A DNA stretch of 64,000 bases from Cymodocea nodosa (GCA_036874045.1 JAZBRI010000011.1:3348001-3412000); one strand, 5' to 3'; shown: positions 10,202-21,394, counted from the stretch's first letter. Notes: a model not told the origin generated them from the sequence alone. Numbers and translations are program-made.

Positions 10202-12475
10202 TCAACCCCTCCTAAGTATATCACTTATAGCATTACATATTTTATCTCCTAGATGCCTAATATCATTTCTGATGTCGTTAAACACTACATCTAAGTCAGG
10301 AGGTAGCTGGGTTTGCTGTTCTGCTTGAACTGAATAACTTTGTTGTTGTTGTTGTTGTTGTTGTATATGGTCTATATCAGGTTGTTGTTGTTGTCGTTGA
10401 GGTTTATGCATGGCTTGGAATTTTTGCAAATCTTTGACACTAAATGCTCTCATGCCTTTAGTTTCAAAGGGCTAGTCGGATAAAGTCAATTGGCTTGCAA
10501 GGATTCTACATACAGCATCACCATAAAATAACTTTGAACTCATATGCTCTAGTTGAGACATAAAAACATCAAACCAATTTATTTGAATTCTATTCAGCAG
10601 GCCATAAGTTGCATATAAATAGTTTCTGCTGACTTCCAAATTGTGTCCAACTCTCTGAAATAAATTTGTATGCAATATATTTGCAATAAACCTTGTCTCT
10701 GCATTCAAATTTTCCATTAATCTCATTTCAGAATATAAATCTGGAATTTTTGATAAAGATTGAATGTTCCATTCCAGTTGTCTTATCATGTCAAATCTGT
10801 TGGTAACAACAACACCTTCATTCTTTAATCCTAAAACTTCAAAAATTAACTCAGGAGACAATATAAACTCTTGTTCATTTATTTGAGTTTTCAGAAAATT
10901 TCCATTCTTGACCAGATTGCTATAAAAAGCTGCAATAAGCTCTATGTATTGCTTCCATTTCGTTCTTACTGGCAAGAATTTAATAAGGCCTTGAAACTCA
11001 AATAGATCTCTTATTTCCATCAAATTTTTGAACTTTATTGGACGAGTATGCAGAATTTGACATATAATCAAATTATTGTATTTCTGCAATGCTTCTTCAG
11101 ATCTAAAATGAATTGCATTGCCTTGAATTTTTAATATTGTACACAAAGAAGGTGATACCTGAAGTCGTGATTCGGAGTTTAATTCATCTTCAGGAACCTC
11201 TTCTTCAAAATGAATGTCATGTTGTTCCTCTTCCAAAATATTATCTTGAAGCTACTTAGGTAAGCTTGATTCTTTAGCTTCAATAGTGTTAGGAACATTG
11301 TCAATATGCTCAACATTCATCTGTTCAGTCTCTATAGAATGTTCAGAGTTCAATTTTTCCACAAATTCTACAACTAGTGTATCTATCTGTAACTGTTCAT
11401 TTTGTTCAACAGATAATTCCATTGATTCATGCTGTGAATTCTCAAACTCTACTTCTATAGATTCTAAAGATGGCTGGTTAACTTTTAGCTCTTCTGGAGT
11501 CTTAACATTTTCAATATCTGCTACTCCACACAATTCAGCCTGTGAACTAGTTACTGCTTCAACATTGTCAATTATATTTGCAATAACTTGTTCAATGTCA
11601 AGTGCCTGATGCTCTGATTTGTCAATTTCTGCATCATCAGGACTTGTACTAATAGAAAAACTTGAGCTCATATTTGACTTGTATTTCTTCTCAAGCTTTC
11701 TAGCAAGGGAAAATAAAGTCTTATTATCTTCATCAGTTTCAGTGTGTTCGGAACTGATGAGTTTATTAGATGCACAATAAGGTACAATGTCTAGACATAC
11801 ATTGTCCTTTGGAAATAAATTTTCATCTGATTTTCCTTTTTTAATAGACTTTGTTTCCTTAGACATAATTTTTCTGACTTTCCTTCTTCTATAACATTTT
11901 TGTTTCTCCTTTTCAAGTATTGCTGTTTTCTTTTCAAATTGCTCCATAAAAGTTTTCTACTTTATTTCTTCTAAGGCACTTTCTATTGCAACGGCCTTTC
12001 GAAGACTGTCAACTTTTGTTTTGTCTACAGCAATATCTGATTCTACTTGTTTTGAATATAAAGGAGTAGGGATAGCTAATTCATACTCTTCCTCAAATGC
12101 ATATAGTCTTGTACCGTTTATAGGAGTTTGAGGAGTTCTATTTGATGAACCTACACCTTTTTCCAAATATTTTGCATACTGTTCCAAAAATGCAATCTCA
12201 GCACATTTCATTTTGTATTCTCTATTAAATTTACTACGAATACCCATGTATGTAATATTTGCATCAGTTTGTTGAAGTTCTTGTTTAACTTCATCTAATA
12301 TACCCTGAGGAAAGAAGTAATCTCTATAAATTTTTGCTAACATTTTGTTCACTCGAAATATTTTCTTGAACCAAGTACGTGGAACTTCATCATTTTCTAT
12401 TTCTTTTCCTTTTGCATCTCTTCTGCTTTTACCTTTTCCTCTGCCACGACCTTTGTAAAACTTGGAGACCATCAT
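10202..12475 (-). pseudogene. accessory (env-position) ORF of A1: one 757-codon frame with three TAG codons
   Basis: A single frame on the minus strand runs from an ATG (MMVSKFYKG) at 12475 to TGA at 10202-10204, with no frameshift. It is interrupted only by TAG at 11957-11959, 11252-11254 and 10472-10474. Order: a basic, Arg/Gly/Lys-rich N-terminus (about residues 1-30); a helical part with WFKKI and GIRSKFN; an acidic Glu/Ser-rich middle (about 180-420); a conserved core (about 430-670) with KWKQYIELIAAFYSNLV, LGLKNEGVVVTNRFD, YATYGLLNRIQINW and LFYGD; then a Gln-rich stretch and the tail FNDIRNDIRHLGDKICNA. It sits where Sirevirus env-like ORFs sit. I see no clear signal peptide or membrane segment in it. 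The core resembles what I recall of the putative plant transposon protein family (Pfam Transposase_32); that needs a search. Function unknown. Confidence 0.8.
10339..10398 (-). repeat. polyglutamine-coding triplet repeats in A1 accessory ORF
   Basis: The plus strand shows runs of TTG (about 10341-10362) and TTG/TCG (10381-10398), coding CAA/CAG glutamines on the minus strand. A3 has a shorter equivalent run near 62780-62800, and A2 has only scattered glutamines, so the tract varies between copies. Confidence 0.75.
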
Positions 12476-14054
12476 CACAAGTTGTAACAGCAACAAGCGG
12501 GAAAGATTTTCTTGACAAAGTTTACAAATAACCTAAGTGCCCGTATAATAAGTGTTTAAATAGGGTTTTTAGGCGTATAACTCAACGTGAAGAGAAGTCG
12601 GGTTTAGAAATTAAATAAATATTGAATAAAGTTTATTCAATCAAGGTACCCGAAATATTCAAATATAACTTGTTGAGTTAACTAACCTACCGAGTAAAAC
12701 ACTGTCTAAAGGTAGTTTTACACATTACCTTATCTAACATAACGTCTAGTTAGTACACAACAATTTTCGGATACTTCCAATTGAAACGTTTCGAAAACAA
12801 CACATGCTAAACTTAACATTATCTTGAGAACATTGTAAACTATTTAAACATTTTGTCCTTTGAATCTAAAATAGTTTATTTGTCTTTTTAAATTATTTCA
12901 TCAAGATTTTAAGAGGACATTAATTCAGATTAACTAAGATTTGTATTCTAAATTATATTAATCTGTTTTCGACATTGTTAATCCTCCCCCTACAAATATA
13001 CTTCTTATATATTCAATCAAAATACAAAATATACTTGTAGTGACAATAGATGTTAAGTATAACTATACTTTTAAATTTTCTTTTCAGAGACTTCCATTAT
13101 CCTGACATCATCAAAAATGATTTCCAGAATCAATTCCTTCTGTACATGAATCAAAACACAACTTTGAACTCAATGTGATTAATTCAAGGAGAATAAAAGA
13201 ATGTATCTTAAATAAACGTTTTCAAAAGTACTAATGTTGATTCAATAAATCAGTAGTCATATTGGTAGAAACTATATGCGATTCAAAGATATCTGTAATT
13301 AATGAAACAACTTTTTCTTTTCAAAACAGTAAATATTGATAATTTTCTTTAAAAGTTAGTTTGAAAAGCTTGAATCATACAAGAGCTTTCTAATGTACCC
13401 GTGTAATGCGCTTTCAATCAACAATCCCAGATCTGATCAGGACCTTAGGTTGCTAGATTTAAAGAATCCTTTTTGAGGACAATAATCCTTACATACCTAT
13501 CTGCTCAAGTACAAAAGGCTCATAATCAAATTAATCAATAAACTCTCAAAGATTTTCACGTTGTAAGCACTTTTCATTTTAAGCATAGTATATATGTATT
13601 CCATTAATACAGATGCAATAAAACACAAATCTCATACAATTTTTACTTCTATGATTGTACTGAGAATATGAATCAGTTTCAATAAGCTTATACTTTTGAC
13701 TAACAGTTTAAGATGAGTTACATATAACTTATTCTACAAGTTTAATCAATTAAGTCAAATTTATGCATGATCATATGCATTTTCCTTGATTCAAAGAAAA
13801 CATTTAATCAAAATTTCAAAATGTCAAAAGTATTTAATGTTTTTCATTTACACTTCCACTTAAAATCGTAAAAACCATTAAAATAGATAAACTACTTAAA
13901 ATCAATAAGATACTACTATGATTTTATAATAAATACATAGTATCTTAAGCAGTAGTTTTGATATTACTTTAGATATTTATAATAAGTATATAATATCTAT
14001 GAGCTGAACAACATCATCAATAATATTTATCTTTTTATGTGGAGTTTAAGCATT
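12476..14054. other. non-coding spacer between RNase H and accessory ORF of A1
   Basis: No gene seen. It matches the A2 spacer 44196-45787 over much of its length. It contains inverted repeats near 13911-13952 (AAGATACTA with TAGTATCTT) and 13971-14001, both conserved in A2. Next to the accessory ORF are motifs also found in the LTRs: AACTCAACGTG near 12577, GTTGAGTTAAC near 12674 and TTTTCGGATACTT near 12764. Confidence 0.6.
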
Positions 14055-14720
14055 TTACACATCACATAGCCTACAAATACCTAAATTTAATCTAATGTTG
14101 CAGAATGTATTTTCGTCTAGAGGTTTTGTAAATATATCAGCTAATTGATTTTTACTAAACACAAATTCTAATTTAATTTTTCCTTTAATTACGTTATCTC
14201 TTAGAAAATGATGTCCAACCTCTATATGCTTTGCTCTTGAATGTAATACAGGATTTTTGGAAAGATTTATTGTAGAACTACTGTCACAATAAATCTCAGT
14301 TGTATCATAAGATAATCCAAAATCTTCTAAAGTTTGCCTTATCCACAGAATCTGAGTGCAACATAGTGCAATAGCAACATATTCAACTTCTGTAGTAAAA
14401 AGTGCTACACAGTTTTGCTTTTTACTAAACCATGACACCAAATTATTTCCCAATAATTGACATGTGCCACTGGTACTCTTTCTATCAGATTTAGATCTTG
14501 CATAATCAACATTAGTATATCCTATAAGATCTATTGAACTATCCTTAGAATAATACAGTTCAAAATTTTTAGTTCCTTGTATATATCTAAATATTCTTTT
14601 AACTGCAATTAAGTGTGATTCTTTAGGCTTAGATTGAAATCTAGCACAAACACACAGCAAACATAATATCAGGTTTACTAGTAGTCAAATAAAGTAAAGA
14701 ACCAATCATACTTTTGTATT
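14055..14720 (-). pseudogene. pol: RNase H of element A1
   Basis: Copia-type RNase H on the minus strand: CARFQSKPKESHLIAVKRI, LIGYTNVDYARSKSDRKSTS, WFSKKQNCVALFTTEVEY, IYCDSSSTINLSKNPVLHS and HHFLRDNVIKGKIKLEFV. Catalytic acidic positions are at VDYA, TEVEY and CDSS. It ends with NIRLNLGICRLCDV. It is separated from the RT tail by TGA (CGA in a normal copy) and a frame break near 14660. It would degrade the RNA strand during reverse transcription. Confidence 0.9.
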
Positions 14721-14787
14721 TTCTTTGATCTATAGATTTTCCTATGTCATCAATATCTAACTTTAAAGTAGTACTCATAGGAGTTCC

Positions 14788-15105
14788 TCAAATCCTTGTA
14801 TCATTAAAATTAAATTTCTTAAGCATTTCATCTACATATTTTTCCTGATTTAAAAATATACCTTTATCTTTTATGACACTCAGCAAATTAAATCCTAGGT
14901 TTTCTACATATAGTACATTCGAAATAACACAAGTAGGAGTTATTTGAACATTGCCCATACCTATGATTTTATCTTTGCTTTTGCTTCCAAATGTTACACC
15001 TCCTTTCATGGTATTTGTAAAATTTTGTAATAGACTATTCTGTCTGGTCATGTGACTTGACGCTCCACTATCCAAGATCCATTTTGATGTTGTTTCCTCC
15101 TGCAA
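14788..15105 (-). pseudogene. pol: protease joined to the RT tail by an internal deletion (A1)
   Basis: The N-terminal part is a protease with active site WILDSGASSHM and the usual GNVQITPTCVISNVLYVEN. After NLLSVIK the frame runs directly into the last part of RT (IFLNQEKYVDEMLKKFNFND). In A2 these two points lie about 1.8 kb apart, so pre-integrase, integrase and most of RT are gone, with a nearly blunt joint at about 14868. The frame stays open across the joint by chance. Protease is possible; the element cannot make its own RT or integrase. Confidence 0.9.
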
Positions 15106-15111
15106 TACAAA

Positions 15112-17375
15112 TTAAGAAAAACTTTTTCTTGGTACCCAATGTTGTTGAGGACCAAGTTCATTAAACGCATATTTCTTCTTTTTGTTTAAAAATAGTTTAA
15201 CATTATCATTTATATTCTTATTAGTTGTAAGTACTATTGATTTATCATTAGCTTCATACTCACATATAGCATTATTGCTTTTACAATCATTCTTTTTGTT
15301 TTCAGATGTAGTATAATCAAGACCAAACAGATTTTTATTAGATGTTAATTTATTTTGGTCATGCTTATACATTTCAATAAGTTCATACCAAGATTTTGTA
15401 CTTGTATTAACATTTTTCGTACATACAAAATCTTTTTATGCACAAAAATTTTTAGTTTTATCACATGTAGAATAAGTAATTGGTCTAATACTAGTGTATT
15501 GAATTACATGCTCAGGTTTCTGAATTTTCAGTTTACTACAATTGTCTGAAATTTTAGAAACATTAGAAACTGAATTTCTAGAACAAGAAACAAGATTTTT
15601 AGAAACATTTATAGTCATGTTAGAAGTACAATTTGACAAATCACATTGATTTATATTATTACTGCATGATTCATCCCTTGAAGTACCTACTTCTACATAT
15701 TTATTACCTTGTTTCATAATAAAAGGAATTTTAGTCTTAGATTTACTTGAACTGCAACTAATAAATTCTTTATTGGCTTGAGATTCAGGATATTCAAGAT
15801 AATCAAATCCTAAGCCAAATTTATAAGACACCGTAGGGGTACTAGTTAGTTTGTCTAACTTAGTTTGACTTAAATTCCATTTCTCAATGGTAGAATTTAA
15901 ATCTTGCTCTCTTAGTTTTAATTTATCTATCTCTAATTCAAGTTCATTTATATTGTTTCTCAACATTTCATTTTCAAATTCTATCTTTAATTTTTCAACA
16001 TTTATATTCTGTATTTGTTCATGCAAGATACATTCATTAAATCTAAATTTTTGCAAATCTCTAGCATGATTTTCATTATCACATTTAAACTTTTCTAAAG
16101 TAGTAGACAGGAAACAATTTTCTTCTTCCATAATGGATGAAGATTTTCTAATATTCTTATTTTCCAGTTTACATACTTTAAGTTTTTGTAATAATGCATG
16201 ATAAGCACATAATAATTCATCAAAGTTGAAATCTGAATGACTTTCAGGATCAAATATTACCTTAGACTCATCTGCCATGAAGCACACATGAGCAACGTCT
16301 TCTAACTCTTGTTCTCCTTCTGAATGTGAAGATTTTGATGTTGATTCCTTAGATTCAGACTCTTCAGACGCGTCATCCCAAGTGACCTTCAAAGCCTTTT
16401 TCTTGTAAAACTTTTTCTGAGTTTTCTGAGCCGTCTTCTTCTGATTTGTCCTACTTTGCTTTTCATTTTTCCTCATAGGACAATCTGGAGAAAGATGTCC
16501 AGGTTTCTTACAGTTGTAACATACATACTTTCTGGATGAAGAATTCTTGTCATTAAGTGATTTTGACGTTGAGGGTTTATCATTTTTGTTCCTTTGTTGT
16601 TTCCTAGCTTTCCATGTTTTCTTGAATTTCCTAGTCAGCAAAATCAAATCTTCGTCAAAATCAATAGATATATCAGAATCTGAATTAATTTTGATGGCTA
16701 TTTCTTTCTTCATTTTTAGTTTATTTTGACTCAATGATTCATTTAATTGAACTTCATAAGCTGTTAAATTTCCTATAAGTTCATTCATAGTATAAACATT
16801 TAAATCTCGTGATTCCTCAATTGATGTTACTTTCTGAGACCATTTAGAACTTAGGGATTTGAGAATTTTCCTCACCAAATCCTTCTGTTCAAAATTCTTT
16901 CCTAAATATTTTAAAGAGTTTATGATATCAAGAAATCTGGAAAACATCTCAGAAACATTTTCGTCTTCATGCATCTTAAAGAGTTCATACTTATGAATCA
17001 ACATGTTTATTTTAGTCTCTTTAACTTGAGAAGTACCTTCATGTGAAACTTCTAATGCATGCCACACCTCATAAGCAAATTTATATGCCGACACTTTACT
17101 GAACTGTTCATAACTCAATGCACAAAATAAAATATTTAAGCCGTTAGCATTCAGAGTTTCATTTTCTTTTTCAGTAATTGTCCAAGTATTATAAGGAATA
17201 GTTAACGGAGTATATGGTTTAGAAATCATGAACCACAACTTATGATCTATACTTCGAAGAAAAACAGTCATCCTATATTTCCAATATTCAAAATGTATTC
17301 CATCAAATAAAGTAAGACGATTAAGATTTTGGCCTTCATATAAAGAAAAATTACTATTTCCAGTGCCATCTTACC
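15112..17375 (-). pseudogene. gag: gag of element A1
   Basis: The minus-strand frame 17271-15436 (611 codons) continues as a second open part (15372-15112) after TAA. The N-terminal gag domain (UBN2/retrotran_gag type) reads FSKVSAYKFAYEVWHALEV and FSRFLDIINSLKYLGKNFEQ. A zinc knuckle CYNCKKPGHLSPDC lies near residue 250. A long acidic/coiled-coil C-terminal half follows (about residues 340-460). The true start is the ATG near 17375 (as at 29648 in A2), but one base is lost just after it, shifting the frame. The first Met in the open frame is internal. This long coiled-coil gag is typical of Sireviruses. Confidence 0.88.
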
Positions 17376-17554
17376 TTAGATTTTTCAACCTATTTGATTT
17401 TAAACAGTCTAAAACTTTAAAACAACTTGAGCCTTAAATCAAGAAAGTTAAACGTATGCTCAGATATTAATGTCTATTTAAAAACAAGGAAGGTAGAATA
17501 AGCAATGATATTAAATAAGTTGGTATAGATTTTATATCAAAGATTATTAACAAA

Positions 17555-17566
17555 GCTCTGATACCA
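17555..17566 (-). other. primer binding site of A1 (initiator tRNA-Met)
   Basis: The minus strand reads TGGTATCAGAGC two bases inside the 5' LTR, the standard plant copia PBS complementary to the 3' end of tRNA-iMet. Confidence 0.95.
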
Positions 17567-17568
17567 CT

Positions 17569-19321
17569 TGTAGGATCGTATGGCTACACAAGAGGGGGGT
17601 GAATTGTGTATTTTTAATATTTTATGAAATATAATTGAAACTTTAAAACTCAAAAACAAGTCGAGACATTGTTTTCATAAAATCATTTTTATTCAAGGTT
17701 TCAATTACAATATATAATTCAATTCTCCTTAGAAATTGTAGATGCAATTATAACTCAATACCATGTATCATCTAAACAATTTCATAACTACAAACAGAGA
17801 AAACTAATTTACGGAATTTAAAACATTTCTCCTTGTTTGAGATCTTTATTCTTCTTCTTCTTTCTTCTTCAGCAATTCTTTAGTGACGAATATCTTGTCT
17901 TTCTCTGCTTCACCAAATTTGCTTTCACTTGATACTTCAATTCTTTAGTGACATAAATTTAACCTTTTCTGCTTTACTGAATTTTCTTCTAGTTGAGAGA
18001 TTTTGCCAGAAGAGGTGTTTTTGATCCCTGAAAAGGATTTTTCTTTTGGTGTGCAGGGATAGTTTGATCCTTGAAAAGATTTTCGTTTTGTGTGCAAGGA
18101 TGGTTTGATCAACGAGAATTCTATGCCTTTTATACTGTATCTTCATTTCATGCATATCCTTCACGTTTAACCACTACTAGTTTTCCACTTCTCCACGTCT
18201 TTTCTTTTTCCTTCATCGAAACACACACGTTCTAACCCACGTTTATATTTCGAATTTTCTTTAATCATCAGTCCTGGATCTTTGAAAAATTTCCTGCAAA
18301 ATAAACTTTCTTGTCCAAAATTTTTTTCATCAGTATAATAAGAAGTCGCTACTTTAATGTTAACTAAACAAGTAACACAAGTATATATATATATCTTAAC
18401 GTTTCTAACTTAACGAGTTCCTCATGTGCCATTTCACGTGACAAGTACTGTAGCTAACTCAACGAACTAAGTCCATGGTGTTATGCTAACTAAACGAACC
18501 AACTTAACCTTTCTTTCGGAAGGTTAAACGATAACTCACCGAAAATAGTTTAAGTTTCAAATAGTTACGGATGTAAGTTACCGAAAAACTCTTTATATTA
18601 TAAAACTAGTGAAACACATGTCAAGACCTGAAAACATGACTTAAGTTACCTTTCGGATAGTTACGATTGTAAGTCTCTGAAAAAACTTTAACTCACCGAT
18701 TCAATAATAAACAAATGTTTTTATAATAAGAATTTTACCACATGCAAAAATAACAACTTAAGTTTATAACTCTAACCTAACGCGTTGCCTTAGTGTTCAA
18801 TATAGCAACTCAACGCGTTTAGTTATGTTAACTTAACGAGTTAAACATGTGCACCTCACGTGATACAATACAACATTCGTAACTTATAATTTCACCACGT
18901 GTATAATACTAACTTAACGAGTTCGTCTCTTCTTTTACTCACTAACTTAACGAGTTATCACGTGACCTATTTTAACCTTTAAGCTGCTAACGTAACAAGT
19001 TCTCACGTGACCTCTATACAAACAAAACTCTAACTTAACGAGTTGTCTAAACGTGCACTGTTCATGATACAAAAGATATAACTTTAAAACATATCATGTT
19101 TTTCAATAAAAACACACGTTAACTTAACGTTTAGCTAAATGAGAAATTAATGCAACGAAACGACTAGTTATTAACTTTAGATCCAATATAGACAAGTATT
19201 TATATCAGTAAGCTTTTTCTATATAAATTGATGATTTTAATTTCTTTTCACAAGCAATAATACTTGAGCAAATATGATTATTTTCATTCAGCACACATCA
19301 TTAAAACAAAAATACTCAACA
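17569..19321 (-). repeat. 5' LTR of element A1
   Basis: 1753 bases, TG to CA. It differs from the 3' LTR by scattered substitutions and by an extra segment near 18921-18955 (GTCTCTTCTTTTACTCACT). That segment is also present in the A3 LTR (61745-61775), so the left A1 LTR has probably lost it by slippage between repeated TAACTTAACGAG motifs. TATA box on the minus strand at 18126-18134. Confidence 0.93.
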
Positions 19322-20530
19322 AGTTTGCTTCCTCACAAGGATGAGCTCGTTCTTATCATTTGCTTCTACCATCACTCCAGATTTCTTAGGGACAACCTGA
19401 ATAGGATTGACCCAAGTACTATCAGAGATTGGGTAGATGATATCATTATCCAAAAGTTTAATTATTTCTTTTTTAACTACCTCTCGTATGTTAGGGTTTA
19501 ATCTCCTTTGAAACTCACGAGAGGGCACAACATTATCTTCCAAATAAATTCTATGTTGACAGATAGCAAGACTTATACCTTTGATATCTGCCATAGTCCA
19601 ACCAATGGCTTCTTTAAATTCCCTCAGCAAATCTAACAAACTCAACTCTTGTTCTCTAGACAAGTCATTTGCAATAATCACTAGAAAAGTCTCATGTTCT
19701 CCTAAAAATCCATATTTCAAATTATCAGATAAAGGTTTCAACTCTAATGAAGGAGCTTCTAAAGTTGGGAGTTCATGTAGAGTATTGGTGGGGAGTTCCC
19801 AAACTTAGCTCTCCTCATCCTCTCCTCCAATGATCTCAACCTCATCATCTTCACATCTCATTCCTATGTTTGATTCATTTAAAACATTCGACATCTTTAC
19901 CTGCACAAGTTCATCCATTCCATCCTCTTCATCTTCAAAAAATTGGAGCATATGTGCACTCACTTCATCATCTTTATGCTCCTCACTTGTTCCTCCTTTA
20001 GGATGGAAAACATTCAACTCAATTCTCTTATCTCCATAAGTCAACCTCATGACACCTGACTTACAATTAATCACTGCCTCAGCAGTGGCCAAAAATGGTC
20101 TACCCAAAATAAGAGGAATAAAATCAGACTTATGTAGAGAATTACAGGTTTCTAAAACTAAAAAATCTACAGGGTAAATACAATCTCTAATCCTAATTAA
20201 GACATCCTCGATCTTCCCTCGAGGGTATCTTAAAGACCTATCAGCTAACTATACAATGGTTTTGGTTTTCACCAGACCCTCTAATCCTAGGGATTCAAAA
20301 ACACTACTAGGCATGACATTAATTCCAGCTCCCAAATCTATGAGAGCTTTATCTAATGTTTTATCCCCAATAATACAAGAAATCAAAGGAGTACTTGGAT
20401 CATCTAACTTAAAAGGAAGGTGGTTGGTAAAAGGAGAACTAGCTTTTTGAGCCAGAAAGGCTCTCTTAATGACTTTCCTAGTTCTCTTCTTAGTGCACCA
20501 CCCCTTAAGAAATTTAGCACAGTTAGGCAT
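19322..20530 (-). pseudogene. pol: protease and N-terminal RT of element D
   Basis: The minus strand from 20530 carries an Athila-type protease: FLKGWCTKKRTRKVIKRAF, then the active-site segment ALIDLGAGINVMPSSVF, then GRPFLATAEAVINCKSGVM. The RT N-terminus follows (19741-19322): LKYGFLGEHETFLVIIAN, CQHRIYLEDNVVPSREFQRR, WVNPIQVVPKKSG. Stops separate the three open parts. RT continues at 7983 beyond the A1 insertion. The active-site Asp is intact. Confidence 0.9.
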
Positions 20531-20563
20531 TTGTTTTAATAAATCAAGGAGAGGTATATTAAC

Positions 20564-21394
20564 TTACACCTGTTTAAAAATTCTTTCAATGTCTTTATTT
20601 TTTATATTTTCATTTGATTTTAACCTATCAGGATAAGGTGCTAAAGCTATGGGTTGAGTAGGTTCTAAATGATTTTCTTTAGATTCTAAATCTACTCCCT
20701 CTCCATCTAAGTTACTATGTTGATCTTCAATATTTTCATTTTCCTTATTTTCTTCTTCTTGTCTAATTATTTCATTTTCTTCTCTTATGGGTGGGGTCTT
20801 ATGAGTGACATTACCTGATCTAAGTGTTACATAAGCATCTACTAAGTCACTTTCTTCACTTAAATTTTTCCCACTATTTTCATTATTTTCTTCAATTGTT
20901 ACAAAATTTTCTGAATTATCCTCTCGTTCTCTTTCTATATTAATTTGAAATTGGTGCTCTACCTCTTCGCTAGGTTGCGTTGAAGACTCCTCTAATCCTA
21001 TAGATGAATTTATCTCATAACCTCCTTCTTCTACCATCCTAGCTAGATCTTCAATTTGTTTACCTAAGGTTTGCACCTCACTCATAATTCTAAATTCTTT
21101 TTCCTCAATTGGTTGTTCATAAATAGTTGGTTCAATATAATAATTTTGACATTCATTTTCTTCATGATAGTAATTAATTGAATTAATGGCTTTTACTATT
21201 TCATCTTCAGGGTTTTGTAAACATTCTTCTTCATTATGTCCTAACATTAAACATTTATTACATTGTTTAACATTTTCTGATGGTTGAGGTGGATAATAAT
21301 AAAAAATGCAATTGGTTGTGGTATGCCCCTCTACATGACATAAGTCACAATAAAGAGAACATTCATCTCCAAAGGCATAGAAGTTATTTTCCAT
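20564..21394 (-). CDS. gag: zinc-knuckle Gag-like ORF of element D (no gag core)
   Basis: A 276-codon minus-strand frame with an ATG about 90 bases after the PBS. Two zinc knuckles lie near the N-terminus (CDLCHVEGHTTTNC and CNKCLMLGHNEEEC). A long Glu/Asn-rich acidic region follows, then DAYVTLRSGNVTHKTPP and PYPDRLKSNENIKN, which lead into protease. The conserved gag core expected before the knuckles is absent. The Athila-like element C1 has the same arrangement (knuckle right after the leader), which argues against a random deletion in D. It would bind RNA; it is unlikely to form a capsid alone. Confidence 0.75.
   Translation of the reverse strand: MENNFYAFGDECSLYCDLCHVEGHTTTNCIFYYYPPQPSENVKQCNKCLMLGHNEEECLQNPEDEIVKAINSINYYHEENECQNYYIEPTIYEQPIEEKEFRIMSEVQTLGKQIEDLARMVEEGGYEINSSIGLEESSTQPSEEVEHQFQINIEREREDNSENFVTIEENNENSGKNLSEESDLVDAYVTLRSGNVTHKTPPIREENEIIRQEEENKENENIEDQHSNLDGEGVDLESKENHLEPTQPIALAPYPDRLKSNENIKNKDIERIFKQV

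Larger units (their letters stand above)
7984..19321 (-). mobile_element. Sirevirus-like Ty1/copia element A1, complete ends, internal deletion
   Basis: An 11.3-kb minus-strand element flanked by AGTTT. 3' LTR 7984-9702, 5' LTR 17569-19321, both running from TGTAGGATCG to ACTCAACA on the plus strand. The PBS (17555-17566) matches initiator tRNA-Met. The PPT lies at 9703-9716. Order on the minus strand: gag, protease joined to RT tail, RNase H, 1.5-kb non-coding stretch, a 757-codon accessory frame, PPT. Pre-integrase, integrase and most of RT are deleted. The gag N-terminus and the extra ORF fit the Sirevirus lineage. Confidence 0.93.

Noticed and set aside
10202-12475. Calling the accessory ORF a true envelope glycoprotein
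   Set aside because: I see no signal peptide, clear transmembrane helix or cysteine pattern; only its position matches env-like ORFs.
15887-16729. Ser/Phe-rich plus-strand ORFs opposite the A1 gag
   Set aside because: Antisense shadows of gag coding sequence.
17937-18164. 75-codon minus-strand ORF in the A1 5' LTR
   Set aside because: Within the R/U5 region of the LTR and broken in other A LTRs.
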